In this document: positions 8,008 to 17,669 of the stretch, piece after piece | Layout: each line of letters starts with the position of its first letter | Numbering within the stretch: the stretch's first letter is position 1 | DNA from: Marchantia polymorpha subsp. ruderalis | Lineage: Eukaryota > Streptophyta > Marchantiopsida > Marchantiales > Marchantiaceae | Reading direction: 5' to 3' | DNA: 64,000 nt | Assembly (NCBI GenBank): GCA_037833965.1 | Contig: AP031357.1 | Span: 22,092,001 to 22,156,000 of the forward strand | Notes under the pieces: model-generated | Database searches by the model: none | Told to the model about the DNA's origin: nothing | Seen by the model: only the letters and a program-made list of their open reading frames with translations | Made by a program: the position numbers and the translations under genes

Positions 8008-10206
8008 GCGTTTGAGGAGAAGGGGGGAACTCTAAACCATCTTTCTCCTTTCCTCATCAATTTTTATCGACAGCGGAATTGTTTGACAGCGGCGGAGCTT
8101 GAACATTTTCCGCCATTATCCATCGACCATCCCGGGAAGTATGTGCGGGAGAACGAGGTCGATACTGACGCAGAGGAGTCCCTGACTTCTACCCCATCAA
8201 GACGGAGAGACGAAGGGAGACACACCCCTGCAGCGCGAGTGCCGCGGAAGCGGCGATGGAGGGAAGAGTCCGAAGAGGAGCAGCATCAAGAACCCTCTGC
8301 TCCCATTCGACCGCGGCCGCTGTGCGAGCCATACAGCCGGCCGAAGCAGAAGGCACGCAGACTGGTGTTACCAGCTGACAGTGCAGACACGGCGACGATT
8401 GCGACGGAGATAGGAAGTGCGTCGCCAGAGAGGCGAGAGGAAGCACGGACGACCGCAGGAGCAGCGGGCCACGCTGCAACCTCGTCGGGAGAGAGGCCGC
8501 CTACGGGCCAAGGGCCTCCGGAGTTACCACGTGCGATGCGGACAGATGTTCCGTTTGCGCACAGGCGAACCTCCGCGGACGGACGAGCCTCCGCGGATCG
8601 GCGAACACAAGTGGACGTGGATCTACGCTTACGCGTGGGAAGGAGCAGTCCGCCTGTGCACAGGCGCTCGCCTGTGCACAGGTCGCCTGTGCACAGGACA
8701 CCTCCACACGTGCCGCCTGTGCACAGGCAAGAATCACCCCCGTTCCAACGCAGGAAGGGGAAGGAGCCGGCGGAAGAACCGCCTACGAGACACCGGCCCT
8801 CGGGGCCAGACCCTCCGGCGCACCACGCGCCGCAATTTGCGCCTTCGGCGCCAGGGCCTTCGAGCAGAGGAGATACGAGCAGAGAGCGTGCGGAGGCCGC
8901 ACCGTCGGCGGAAAGTCCGCCGATAGATGCGCCTTCGGCGGTAGGGCCTATAGGCCAAGGAACATCGGGCGTGCGGCCCCCGGCCATGTCGCCTTCGGCG
9001 ATAGATGTCCGCGGCGCTACGCCTGCGGCGGACAAGGCGCCGGCAAATGCGCCTGCGCACGGGCCGAGCACAGCCCCCACGGACCGATCAAGGGAGCAGC
9101 AGACAGAGGAGCGGAGTGACTGTCCGCGGGATGAAATCTCGATGCGCGATGCGCAATCCAACCCCGCGCAGCCACCCTCCGTCGGTGACGTGCAGCCCCA
9201 CTCGGGGCAGTCGCCGACGCAATCAATGGCGACTGAAATTCTCCACTCGGATGATGACGACGGAGGCTCCACGAGAGAAATGTCAGGAGCAGAAGACACC
9301 GAGGAGGAGGAGGAGGAAATTGTTGGAGCGCCGGCGGCGGCGCTCTCTAAGCAGGTGATTCCGTTGCTGCGGTACTTGGATCGCAAGGTCGATAAATACG
9401 CCGACCCACTCCAGCCGGGATCTTACATCGAGTTAGTGCGCAGGCGGACTCGCACTAAAGTCCACACCAGCAAGCTATTAGCTAGAGTGGACCAGGAGTT
9501 GAAGGAATTGAAGGAGAAGCATGCGTGCTTGTGGGGTCAGTACAAGCTTAATCAGAAATTCTACAAGCACACCGAGAAGATGAAGGATGAAAAACTGGGC
9601 GAGCTCACCAAGGAGCAGGTGAAGGTCAAGGAAGCACTCATTTCTGAGCAGGCCCAGAATCGGATTTTGTCAGAGGAGCTCGTGCGACAGACGCGGTTGT
9701 TGGAACAATGTCAGCTCGCACGGCAGGCGGATGAAGAGTTAATCCGCAGGTTACAGTCAGAGTGTGGCGAATTGAGAGCGCAACGTGCTGAAGCCGAATC
9801 GCAATTAGTGATAATTGAAGAGGATCGCAGGAAGGAGGCGGATCGCACGAAGGTGGAGACGGCGAGGCGAGTCGCCCACTGTCTCAAGGGCTACGCCCAC
9901 TGGGAAGTGAAGGCGTAGGAGAAACTCACACTCCGTGAGTTTGAATTGCGCGCAGCCGGGTTGTTGTCAGGCGACAGTAGGAGTCGACGGAAGGTAGCAA
10001 AGAAGCTCGAAGCCTTTCTGTCGAAGGCACAGGATACCATGTCCGCCCTCGAAGGGGAGGTGTCCGCGGCGTTGCAGCGGTTGGGACTGCGCAGTCGAGC
10101 GGAAGATTGGCAGGGTAGGGAGTTAGTGCGCGGCAGTCGGCCGCGCAGGAGACGTAGTACAGGTTCCGCGGAGTGTAGTGTAGCGTGGTTCCGTGCAGGC
10201 GTGTAG
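8005..10206 (+). pseudogene. LTR-encoded coiled-coil protein, copy B (truncated, nonsense)
   Basis: The reading frame is open from the breakpoint, with no start codon of its own, to a TAG at 9916-9918. There GCG-CAG of other copies reads GCG-TAG. It then continues in the same frame from 9919 to 10206. Compared with copies A and C it lacks the N-terminal ~270 residues and has an in-frame deletion of several dozen codons in the low-complexity part, joining QPPS to GDVQPHS. The acidic block and coiled coil are kept. Confidence 0.85.
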
Positions 10207-10242
10207 CGTAGTGTAGTGTAGTGTTAGGTAGGACTTAGAAGG

Positions 10243-10271
10243 TATAAAATAGTTCCAGGCGTTTTGCCTGG
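10243..10271 (+). promoter_or_regulatory. TATA box and hairpin of LTR B
   Basis: TATAAAAT (10243-10250) is followed by the CCAGGC-GTTTT-GCCTGG hairpin (10255-10271). Same arrangement and spacing as in LTR A. Confidence 0.6.
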
Positions 10272-11177
10272 GGTTCTTTCCCATCAGAAGTGCAGATCAG
10301 GAACCCATTTCCTTTGCGTGTTTGTGTCCTTGAGTTCTGTCACCACGCACGAGGAGTTACAACTTAGCGTTCCGCATTTTGTAGCTGAAGGCCTTCGGCC
10401 GAATGTTCAGAGCTAGTACATTGGTTAGAGACTTGAGTAGTTCGGATCTGCACCTGCGGGTGACTGCCGATGCTCAGAGCCAGTGACTAGTTAGATACTT
10501 GAACAGTTTCGCCCCTACACCTTCGAGTGTTCCTTTCTGATTGTACTCCTTGGGATTTTTCCCCTGAATGCCAAAGTGAAGTTTTGCTACTTCGTGTAAG
10601 CCTTGGTTGTAAATTCAGGTTACGCTGCAGCAGGTGCCTTGAGGGTAACCCCTGTAGTATTTCTGGGAATGACAAGTGCCTGAGAATTCAAACTCTTCAA
10701 TAGACTGTTGTTGTGTTACTGGAATGTTTCACAGTGAGTCCTTTAGTGCGGACCTGTGTTCTCTGCGCGTTTTGTGAGTTGAGAGTGTTGTTCACCGCGT
10801 AGGAGTGACTTCGATCCGAAGTAGGCAGTCCAAACCGGGTTTCCTACACTAGCAGCAAGCTAGTGGAAGTGTTGTAAAAGCCGGAGTTGGAAGTCACTGC
10901 CCGCAGCTTTGCCGAGTGTGCTCGCGAGAGACTTTCCCCCTGAAATCTTGAAGTAGAGGTCCTAACGGATCTCTGGGTTGTATTTCTGTAGTTTCAGGTG
11001 TGTGTGTGTGTGTTTTACGCTGCACTGTGCGACCTCCGAGTGCGCTCCGAGTGGACACTTGCAGTATTTCTGGGAGTGACAGTCGCCTGAGAATTCAAAC
11101 TCCTCAATAGTCTGTTAAAACGTGACACTTTGTACCCTGTGTGTTCCTCTGTCCCTGTGGGTTCGACCTTTCTACCA

Positions 11178-13745
11178 CTATATTGCAGTTTTAGCCTTTA
11201 GTGGGTTATTACAGTAGAGCTGACTCTCCTCTGCGCCCATCCTCTGCAAATCCAACGTTCGTTGGGTGGGTACTTCAAATTCGATCGGGAGGATCGGGTG
11301 TTGCCCATACACCAGAAAGTATGGCGTCTGTTTGGTCGTGATCTTCTCAGCTGTGCGGTACGCCCATAGAGCGGCTGCTAGCTTCGTATCCCAGTCGTGA
11401 GCGTGATTCACCGTGACCTTGAGTAGTATTTTACACAGCAGACCATTGGACTTCTCCGTCAGTCCATTTGCCTTGGGATTGTATGGAGTAGTCTTCCGGT
11501 GCTTGATGTGGAAATACCGTGTCAGATCTTCGATGATCTGATTCAGAAAATGCGTGCCCCGGTCGCTGACTAGCTCTAAGGGACATCCGTAGCGTGTGAT
11601 GATCGACTCAAACAAGAATGCTGCCACTGTGGCAGCATCATCCCTTCTGGTGGCCCTGGCCTCTATCATTTTGGTGGCGTAGTCCGTTGCTACCAGAATG
11701 TAGCGCCTTCGTGTACCTCTAGTCACTGGTTGTATCGGCCCTACAAAGTCAATACCCCACTTTTCGAAAGGTGCTAGAGGCATGATGGGAGTCAAGGGCC
11801 AGCGTGTTGTAGGCGTCGGTCTCCCCGTCCTCTGGCAACTGTCGCACTTGCGGATGTAATCGAGAACATCCTTAAACATGGTCGGCCACCAATACCCCGC
11901 ATTTAGGATCTTTGTGACCGTGTTCCTGGTGGCATAGTGTCCACCCGCCTCCTCTGTATGCATCGCACTCACTATTCTTGGTACCTCTGATTCCTCCAGG
12001 CATCTGCATAAGCGCTCATCTGCCATCTTCTTGAACAAAACCCCCTGCTGGAGTTGGTACGGGCCTGCCTTATGAATAAAGACAGTTCGCTGTTCCAAAT
12101 CCATGCCTTCGGGACACTGGAGGGTTAGCAGATATCGATACAGGTCGGCATAGCGGGACTCATGTCCTGCAGACAACTGAAATAACTCTTCATCTGGAAA
12201 ATCGTCCACCAATTCCTCCTCTGTCGGCTGGGTCCATAATCGGGACAAGTAATCCGCATTTTCGTGGTGCACCCCTTTCCTTGTCTGGACTGTGTAGGTG
12301 AACTCTTGTAGTAACAACACCCACCTGGCGATCCGACCGGATAGGTCGGCTTTCTTGACTAGGTGTTGCAATGCGTAGTGGTCCACATGGAACACAAACT
12401 CGTAGCAGATTAGGTAGTGACGGAACTTTTTACAGGAGTACACCATCCCCAACGCTTCTCTCTCCGTCGTGGTGTACTTCCGCTCTACTAGAGACAGCTG
12501 TCGGCTCGCGAAGTAGATCGGGTAGTCCTTTTTGTTGACATCCTTTTGACTCAGTACTACACCGATGGCGAATGCCGAGGTGTCAACGTAAACATGGAAT
12601 GGTCGATTCCAGTCTGGACTCCTTAGTACGGGAGCAGTCGTGAGTTTCGCTTTCAGAGCTTCAAATGCTGACTGCTGGTTCGCACCCCAAGCATAGGGCT
12701 CGTCCTTCTTCAACAACTTGGTCAGGTCCGCCGCCAGTATTGCATACAGGTGTATGAATCTTCGGTAGTATCCCACATGACCCAGGAATGCTCGCAGCTC
12801 TCTTAGATTCGTGGGTGGATCAAGCTCGAGTATAACCTTGACCTTCTCGATGTCCACCGCAATGCCGTCTGCCGAGACCCGATGACCCAACAAGATCCCA
12901 CTAGTCATAAAGAAAAAGCACTTCTCGGGATGCAGTGATAAACTGCTCTCCCTACATTTATCGAAGGTCTGCTTCAAGTGACTTAGGTGTTCAGACCGCT
13001 TCCCAAAGACACAGAAGTCATCTATGAATATTTCCAGGAACTTCCTCAGTTGTTCCTGAAAGATATTGGTCATCATCCGTTGAAAGGTGGCAGGCGCGTT
13101 GCACAGACCGAAGGGCATCTTGTGGTATGCGTAAGTTCCCCAGTCGGTTGTGAACGTAGTTTTATCCTTGTCCTGTTCACGGATAGACACCTGATTGTAA
13201 CCCGAGAACCCATCCAGGAAGCTATAACATTCATGTCCGGCAACATGGTCTAGAATGGCATCCGTGAATGGTAACGGGTGATGATCCTTGCGTGTTGCTG
13301 CATTCAACTTCCGGAAATCCTGACACACTCGTATCTTACCCGTCAACTTCTTGGGTACGATAACAATCGGCGACACCCACTCACTGCTGAGCACAGGGTA
13401 AATAATACCAGCGCTCAAGTACTTATCTATCTCCTCTTTAACTAGCAAGGAGTATTTTGGGTTGAGGCGATACTGGCGCTGTCGTATGGGTACTGAGTCG
13501 TCCAGTAAATCGATACGGTGTTCCCCATACCGTGCAGGTATCCCCTTCATGTCTTCGATCTTCCAGGCGAAGACGTCGACATAATGGCTAAGGAATGCCT
13601 GTACTTTCCTTAGCTCGTCTCCTCTCACTGCGCTTGATACCTTCAAGCGCTTGCCGGGACTGAGTTGTACTTCGTGACAGTCACTAGGGTCGACAATGCC
13701 CTCGGTGTGACTCGTCTCACTCCTTCCCAGTCCCACAGTTAATTG
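11178..13745 (-). CDS. Ty3/Gypsy Pol: RT, RNase H, integrase (C-terminus lost)
   Basis: The frame opens directly after the Gag stop codon and is in the same frame as gag. It has no early ATG, which fits expression by readthrough. Counting from 13736: an RT region with DFRKLN and the catalytic FIDD (about residue 235; most Gypsy elements have YIDD); RNase H beginning near VYVDTSAFAIG (about 380) with the TEREALGMV segment; integrase zinc finger (HTEEAGGHY...CDSC, about 595-630); and the DDE core, with GIDFVGP (about 663), SDRGTHF (about 725) and E in TEKSNG (about 762). Genuine sequence stops at 11214; the last dozen codons come from the abutting LTR B. The GPY/F-like C-terminus seen at 36540-36600 is missing, so this copy is probably inactive. 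No chromodomain. The RT opening (DVFAW...DMKGI) suggests the Tat/Athila side of plant Gypsy. Confidence 0.93.
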   Translation of the reverse strand, partial: QLTVGLGRSETSHTEGIVDPSDCHEVQLSPGKRLKVSSAVRGDELRKVQAFLSHYVDVFAWKIEDMKGIPARYGEHRIDLLDDSVPIRQRQYRLNPKYSLLVKEEIDKYLSAGIIYPVLSSEWVSPIVIVPKKLTGKIRVCQDFRKLNAATRKDHHPLPFTDAILDHVAGHECYSFLDGFSGYNQVSIREQDKDKTTFTTDWGTYAYHKMPFGLCNAPATFQRMMTNIFQEQLRKFLEIFIDDFCVFGKRSEHLSHLKQTFDKCRESSLSLHPEKCFFFMTSGILLGHRVSADGIAVDIEKVKVILELDPPTNLRELRAFLGHVGYYRRFIHLYAILAADLTKLLKKDEPYAWGANQQSAFEALKAKLTTAPVLRSPDWNRPFHVYVDTSAFAIGVVLSQKDVNKKDYPIYFASRQLSLVERKYTTTEREALGMVYSCKKFRHYLICYEFVFHVDHYALQHLVKKADLSGRIARWVLLLQEFTYTVQTRKGVHHENADYLSRLWTQPTEEELVDDFPDEELFQLSAGHESRYADLYRYLLTLQCPEGMDLEQRTVFIHKAGPYQLQQGVLFKKMADERLCRCLEESEVPRIVSAMHTEEAGGHYATRNTVTKILNAGYWWPTMFKDVLDYIRKCDSCQRTGRPTPTTRWPLTPIMPLAPFEKWGIDFVGPIQPVTRGTRRRYILVATDYATKMIEARATRRDDAATVAAFLFESIITRYGCPLELVSDRGTHFLNQIIEDLTRYFHIKHRKTTPYNPKANGLTEKSNGLLCKILLKVTVNHAHDWDTKLAAALWAYRTAEKITTKQTPYFLVYGQHPILPIEFEVPTQRTLDLQRMGAEESQLYCNNPLKAKTAI

Positions 13746-13748
13746 CTA
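13737..13748 (-). promoter_or_regulatory. Leaky stop (readthrough) signal between gag and pol
   Basis: On the minus strand the codons are GAA-UAG-CAA-UUA-ACU, with the UAG at 13748-13746. UAG followed by CAA-UUA is exactly the tobamovirus-type readthrough context (stop-CAR-YYA, known to allow suppression in plant cells). Gag and Pol are in the same frame on either side, with no frameshift. Confidence 0.75.
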
Positions 13749-16577
13749 TTCGTCTTCCGGCTGAATAGCTTCCGGCTCTTCTTCTTCTCCCACCGAACAA
13801 CAGGCAACGAATCCCACGAAATAATCGGATTCGGTACCACTGGAATCCGATCGCGCGGTCGACTCACTGTCCTCGCCCGATGTGTAACCTGCACTTGTCG
13901 ATGGGGTCTCTCCTTCGTGCCTGACCCTATTCCAGGGCACCGTAATGGTTTTGGTCGGTTCCGAAGGATGGGGAAACTTAAGGCGATGCCTTCGCCAATC
14001 ACATCTGACTTGTGCGCCATATAGCCATGGTCGCCCGAGCAGAACGTCATAGCCCTGCTTCATCATCGGTTGAAGGATGATATACGTCAACCGAAAGTCC
14101 GCACCCCCGATGATTGTCTTGACATTGCGCAGCATACCTGCAGGCATTCTCCGCGTCTGATCCGCTAATCTCAACACACGCTTCGAGGGTTCGTATTGAC
14201 TGAACCCCAAGGCTCTCGCTGTATCCTCCGTCATTATGTTGACTCCTGATCCAGAGTCGATTGGCACCCTGCGTACACAACACCCTGCTATTTCCACATC
14301 GATCTCTGGTGGCCCTTGGTCTTTGCTCTCCACTTGATATACTTGAGAGGATGTGGATGCGCGCGGCTTCCGCGGATGCCGTAGCGAAAGCATCAACATT
14401 CTCCGATACGTCTTATTGTCCTCCAAGAGCTGCTTGAACGTGATGTTCACTTTTCGACTCCCGAGATCTTCGACCAAGTCATAGTGGGCGCGTTGGGTCG
14501 CCGGGGTCGGCGACACTCTGCGAGGTTCCACGGTGGCTGCCAACTTCGCCCCGAGGGAGGATGTCAAGTCTGGCCGCGGTGGGTCCTTGTGAGTGCGGAT
14601 CGCTTCCTTCAACAGGTTGGCTACCTCGTTGCGGATATCCGGAGCATAGTCCCGTTTCAGTAGGCGCACTGGCTCGTCCTCGACTGCTGTCTGGGGCCGC
14701 ACTGCTGGTGCCTCTCTCGTAGCCGAAGCCTTCCGAGCAGACCGCAAGTCGGACTTGCTGGATGTCTTCTCCTTCCCTTTTCCCGTCCGGTCGTCGGTTC
14801 TCCGTTCGTGCTTGCGAGTGTCACGCTCTTGCTCCTTCGATTTCTTGGAACTACGAGTTTCGACCCGTGCGCACATAACCTCTTCAGCCGGCCACTCTTC
14901 GTCTTCGTCATCCCCGTCTGAACCTACTTCGACCTGGTTAACTTGGACGTCCTCCTTGGCAGGAGTGTTCACAAATCGTACTGCTGGCCGAGGGACTGGT
15001 GGCTGATCACACTCTGGCGCAGTGTGCCCGATCTTCTTGCAATTACTACATGTCGGAGCATAATCGTTTCGCCTTTTTGGATGGGGACACTGCGGTGAGA
15101 AGTGCCCAACTTCCCCGCAATTATAACAAGCTCGCGGTGGCGGTGGGTCAAACGTCCCTGGAGGTGCTCTCCGCCTCACGGGTACTGTAGTGGCCCGATC
15201 CACCGGAATATATCGTGGGACTTGCATTGCTGAAACTGCAGGAGGGGTAGGAACCGACTGGACGGCGTAGGCTGTCTCTTCGCTAGCCTCTCCATAGTAC
15301 TGAGGGTGCTCTCCATAGTACGGTTGTGCCCACTCTACTGCGTTGACTGGATATGACGGACGGGTGGTAAGGCACTCGGTGTTTGCATGTCCCACCGCCC
15401 CGCACGTAGTACACCATAAGTTCGCTCGCACTCTCCCGGGTGATTTTCGGCGATCATGCCCGCCTACCACTTGAACCTTGAGATCGGCGAAGTCCTTCAC
15501 AAGGGTCTCCATCTTCGAAGCTATATCTCCCGGCGCTCTGTCCGTAGTCACTCGTCGGATGCCCTTTTTCTTCGCTGACCCATGCTTCTTCCTCTTCTTC
15601 TCCTCCTCCGACGATGAGGTTTCCTCTTCTTCGGATGAGGAACGGTTCTCGTCCGAAGACGATTCCTCCGATGACGGAGTTGTACCTCTACGTCGTCTTC
15701 GCCCTCCCTTCGGTTTTCGCTCCTTCGACTCCCGTCTCTCTCTCCCTCTTCGGTTGAGAGTGGAAGTTTCGAAGGCTTCTGCCGATGCAATCACATCCTC
15801 AATAGTGTCGCACTTGCTGCGTCGGCAAAAAGTCTCCATCTCCCGAGTTAAACCGGTCACGTACCAATCCACAGCTTGTTGTACCGAGAAAGGGGACCCT
15901 GGTCCTGTTTTCGGTATTCTGTCGAGGAGGTCCAGAAATCTCTCAGTGTAGTCACGCAGACTCTCCTTCTTCTCTCGCTGCAAATTACGTAACTTTGTCA
16001 AAACCCGGCTGTCGTAGCCGAGCTCGCGAAAGCGGCGAAGGAACTTCTCCTTCAGCTGGGCCCATGTTGTCAACCCAGTCGGATCGATGCTCTCGTGATT
16101 GTACCAACTCCTCGCTTTCTTCCGCAGAAGGCTTGGAAAGATCCTTAGTCGGTCGTCGTCTGCGATCTCGCGATTGGCAATAGACACCGACTCGAACAAC
16201 TTGATGTATGAATCTGCATCGTCGTCATCCCCACTCCCTTTGTACTTCGGGTAGGAATGTTTAGTAATCGGCTGAGGTAGCCGCACATTGGCTTGTCCGT
16301 CCGCCATCGGTGTGTCTGTCGACGGTTCTCGGGCGGTCGGTTCTACTTCACGAGGCGGGTCCGTGCAAGGAATATCTAGCAGAACTGTAAGCACCAAGTT
16401 TGGTTCCGAGTCGCCGGGGATAGGTTCCCCAAGGAGGTCGGCCGAACTAGGCTTAGGTACTCTTTTTGGTGTTTTCTTGTTTTGACGCCGTGTCTCTTCC
16501 AAGGCCTTCTCTGAATCTCGTCGGAACTTGCGGACAGCTCTAGCACTTAGGTTGCTCCCGCTAGCCCCAGTCGACAT
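13746..16577 (-). CDS. Ty3/Gypsy Gag-protease polyprotein, 943 aa
   Basis: This is the complete structural polyprotein of element C. The ATG is at 16575-16577, 44 bases after the primer-binding site. A basic leader (1-120) precedes the retrotransposon Gag core (about 125-265; W-Y and FLRRFRELGYD features). A Ser/Glu-rich acidic-basic linker lies at about 295-335. Three CCHC zinc knuckles follow: CTTCGAVGHANTEC (about 390), CYNCGEVGHFSPQC (about 485) and CSNCKKIGHTAPEC (about 512). After a charged spacer comes an aspartic protease with DSGSG (about 775) and an LLGRPWL motif. An acidic tail precedes the UAG. Having protease in the gag ORF and RT in the next is unusual but seen in some plant elements. 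No internal stops or frameshifts. Confidence 0.95.
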   Translation of the reverse strand: MSTGASGSNLSARAVRKFRRDSEKALEETRRQNKKTPKRVPKPSSADLLGEPIPGDSEPNLVLTVLLDIPCTDPPREVEPTAREPSTDTPMADGQANVRLPQPITKHSYPKYKGSGDDDDADSYIKLFESVSIANREIADDDRLRIFPSLLRKKARSWYNHESIDPTGLTTWAQLKEKFLRRFRELGYDSRVLTKLRNLQREKKESLRDYTERFLDLLDRIPKTGPGSPFSVQQAVDWYVTGLTREMETFCRRSKCDTIEDVIASAEAFETSTLNRRGRERRESKERKPKGGRRRRRGTTPSSEESSSDENRSSSEEEETSSSEEEKKRKKHGSAKKKGIRRVTTDRAPGDIASKMETLVKDFADLKVQVVGGHDRRKSPGRVRANLWCTTCGAVGHANTECLTTRPSYPVNAVEWAQPYYGEHPQYYGEASEETAYAVQSVPTPPAVSAMQVPRYIPVDRATTVPVRRRAPPGTFDPPPPRACYNCGEVGHFSPQCPHPKRRNDYAPTCSNCKKIGHTAPECDQPPVPRPAVRFVNTPAKEDVQVNQVEVGSDGDDEDEEWPAEEVMCARVETRSSKKSKEQERDTRKHERRTDDRTGKGKEKTSSKSDLRSARKASATREAPAVRPQTAVEDEPVRLLKRDYAPDIRNEVANLLKEAIRTHKDPPRPDLTSSLGAKLAATVEPRRVSPTPATQRAHYDLVEDLGSRKVNITFKQLLEDNKTYRRMLMLSLRHPRKPRASTSSQVYQVESKDQGPPEIDVEIAGCCVRRVPIDSGSGVNIMTEDTARALGFSQYEPSKRVLRLADQTRRMPAGMLRNVKTIIGGADFRLTYIILQPMMKQGYDVLLGRPWLYGAQVRCDWRRHRLKFPHPSEPTKTITVPWNRVRHEGETPSTSAGYTSGEDSESTARSDSSGTESDYFVGFVACCSVGEEEEPEAIQPEDE

Positions 16578-16621
16578 TCACCGAGCATGGCTGCTCGTAA
16601 AAACCCCGGTGTTGACGCAAC

Positions 16622-16641
16622 TGTCCCCGGCAGCGGCGCCA
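16622..16641 (-). other. Primer-binding site of element C
   Basis: Same 20-base site as at 414-433, with the same 22-base gap to the LTR end at 16664 and 44 bases to the gag ATG. Confidence 0.85.
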
Positions 16642-17604
16642 AAAAGAAGTTGTCGGCTTCTTATGTAATAACCCACTAAAGGCTAAAACTGCAATATAGT
16701 GGTAGAAAGGTCGAACCCACAGGGACAGAGGAACACACAGGGTACAAAGTGTCACGTTTTAACAGACTATTGAGGAGTTTGAATTCTCAGGCGACTGTCA
16801 CTCCCAGAAATACTGCAAGTGTCCACTCGGAGCGCACTCGGAGGTCGCACAGTGCAGCGTAACACACACACACACACCTGAAACTGCAGAAACACAACCC
16901 AGAGATCCGTTAGGACCTCTACTTCAAGATTTCAGGGGGAAAGTCTCTCAAGAGTACACTCTGCGAAGCTGCGGGTAGTGACTTCCAACTCCGGCTTTTA
17001 CAACACTTCCACTAGCTTGCTGCTAGTGTAGGAAACCCGGTTTGGACTGCCTACTTCGGATCGAAGTCACTCATACGCGGTGAACAACACTCTCAACTCA
17101 CAAAACGCGCAGAGAACACAGGTCCGCACTGAAGGACTCACTGAGAAACATTCCAGTAACACAACAACAGTCTATTGAAGAGTTTGAATTCTCAGGCACT
17201 TGTCATTCCCAGAAATACTACAGGGGTTACCCTCAAGGCACCTGCTGCAGCGTAACCTGAATTTACAACCAAGGCTTACACGAAGTAGCAAAACTTCACT
17301 TTGGCATTCAGGGGAAAAATCCCAAGGGAGTACAATCAGAAAGGAACACTCGAAGGTGTAGGGGCGAAACTGTTCAAGTATCTAACTAGTCACTGGCTCT
17401 GAGCATCGGCAGTCACCCGCAGGTTCAGATCCGAACTACTCAAGTCTCTAACCAATGGACTAGCTCTGAACATTCGGCCGAAGGCCTTCAGCTACAAAAT
17501 GCGGAACGCTAAGTTGTAACTCCTCGTGCGTGGTGACAGAACTCAAGGACACAAACACGCAAAGGAAATGGGTTCCTGATCTGCACTTCTGATGGGAAAG
17601 AACC

Positions 17605-17633
17605 CCAGGCAAAACGCCTGGAACTGTTTTATA
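17605..17633 (-). promoter_or_regulatory. TATA box and hairpin of LTR C
   Basis: Minus-strand TATAAAAC (17633-17626) followed by CCAGGC-GTTTT-GCCTGG (17621-17605). Confidence 0.6.
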
Positions 17634-17669
17634 CCTTCTAAGTCCTACCTAACACTACACTGCACTACG

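Larger units (their letters stand above)
8004..11213 (+). mobile_element. LTR B: family 1 LTR, 5'-truncated, inverted relative to C
   Basis: It starts mid-ORF at the RQHAFEEKGG region and runs through the ORF, TATA box (10243-10250), hairpin (10255-10271), U5 and the exact LTR end GTGGGTTATTACA at 11213. There it abuts the pol gene of element C, which runs on the opposite strand. The precise LTR end at 11213 suggests that a plus-strand element inserted into that pol gene (flank GTAGA at 11214-11218). The other side of the insertion was then lost at the breakpoint near 8004. Confidence 0.85.
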
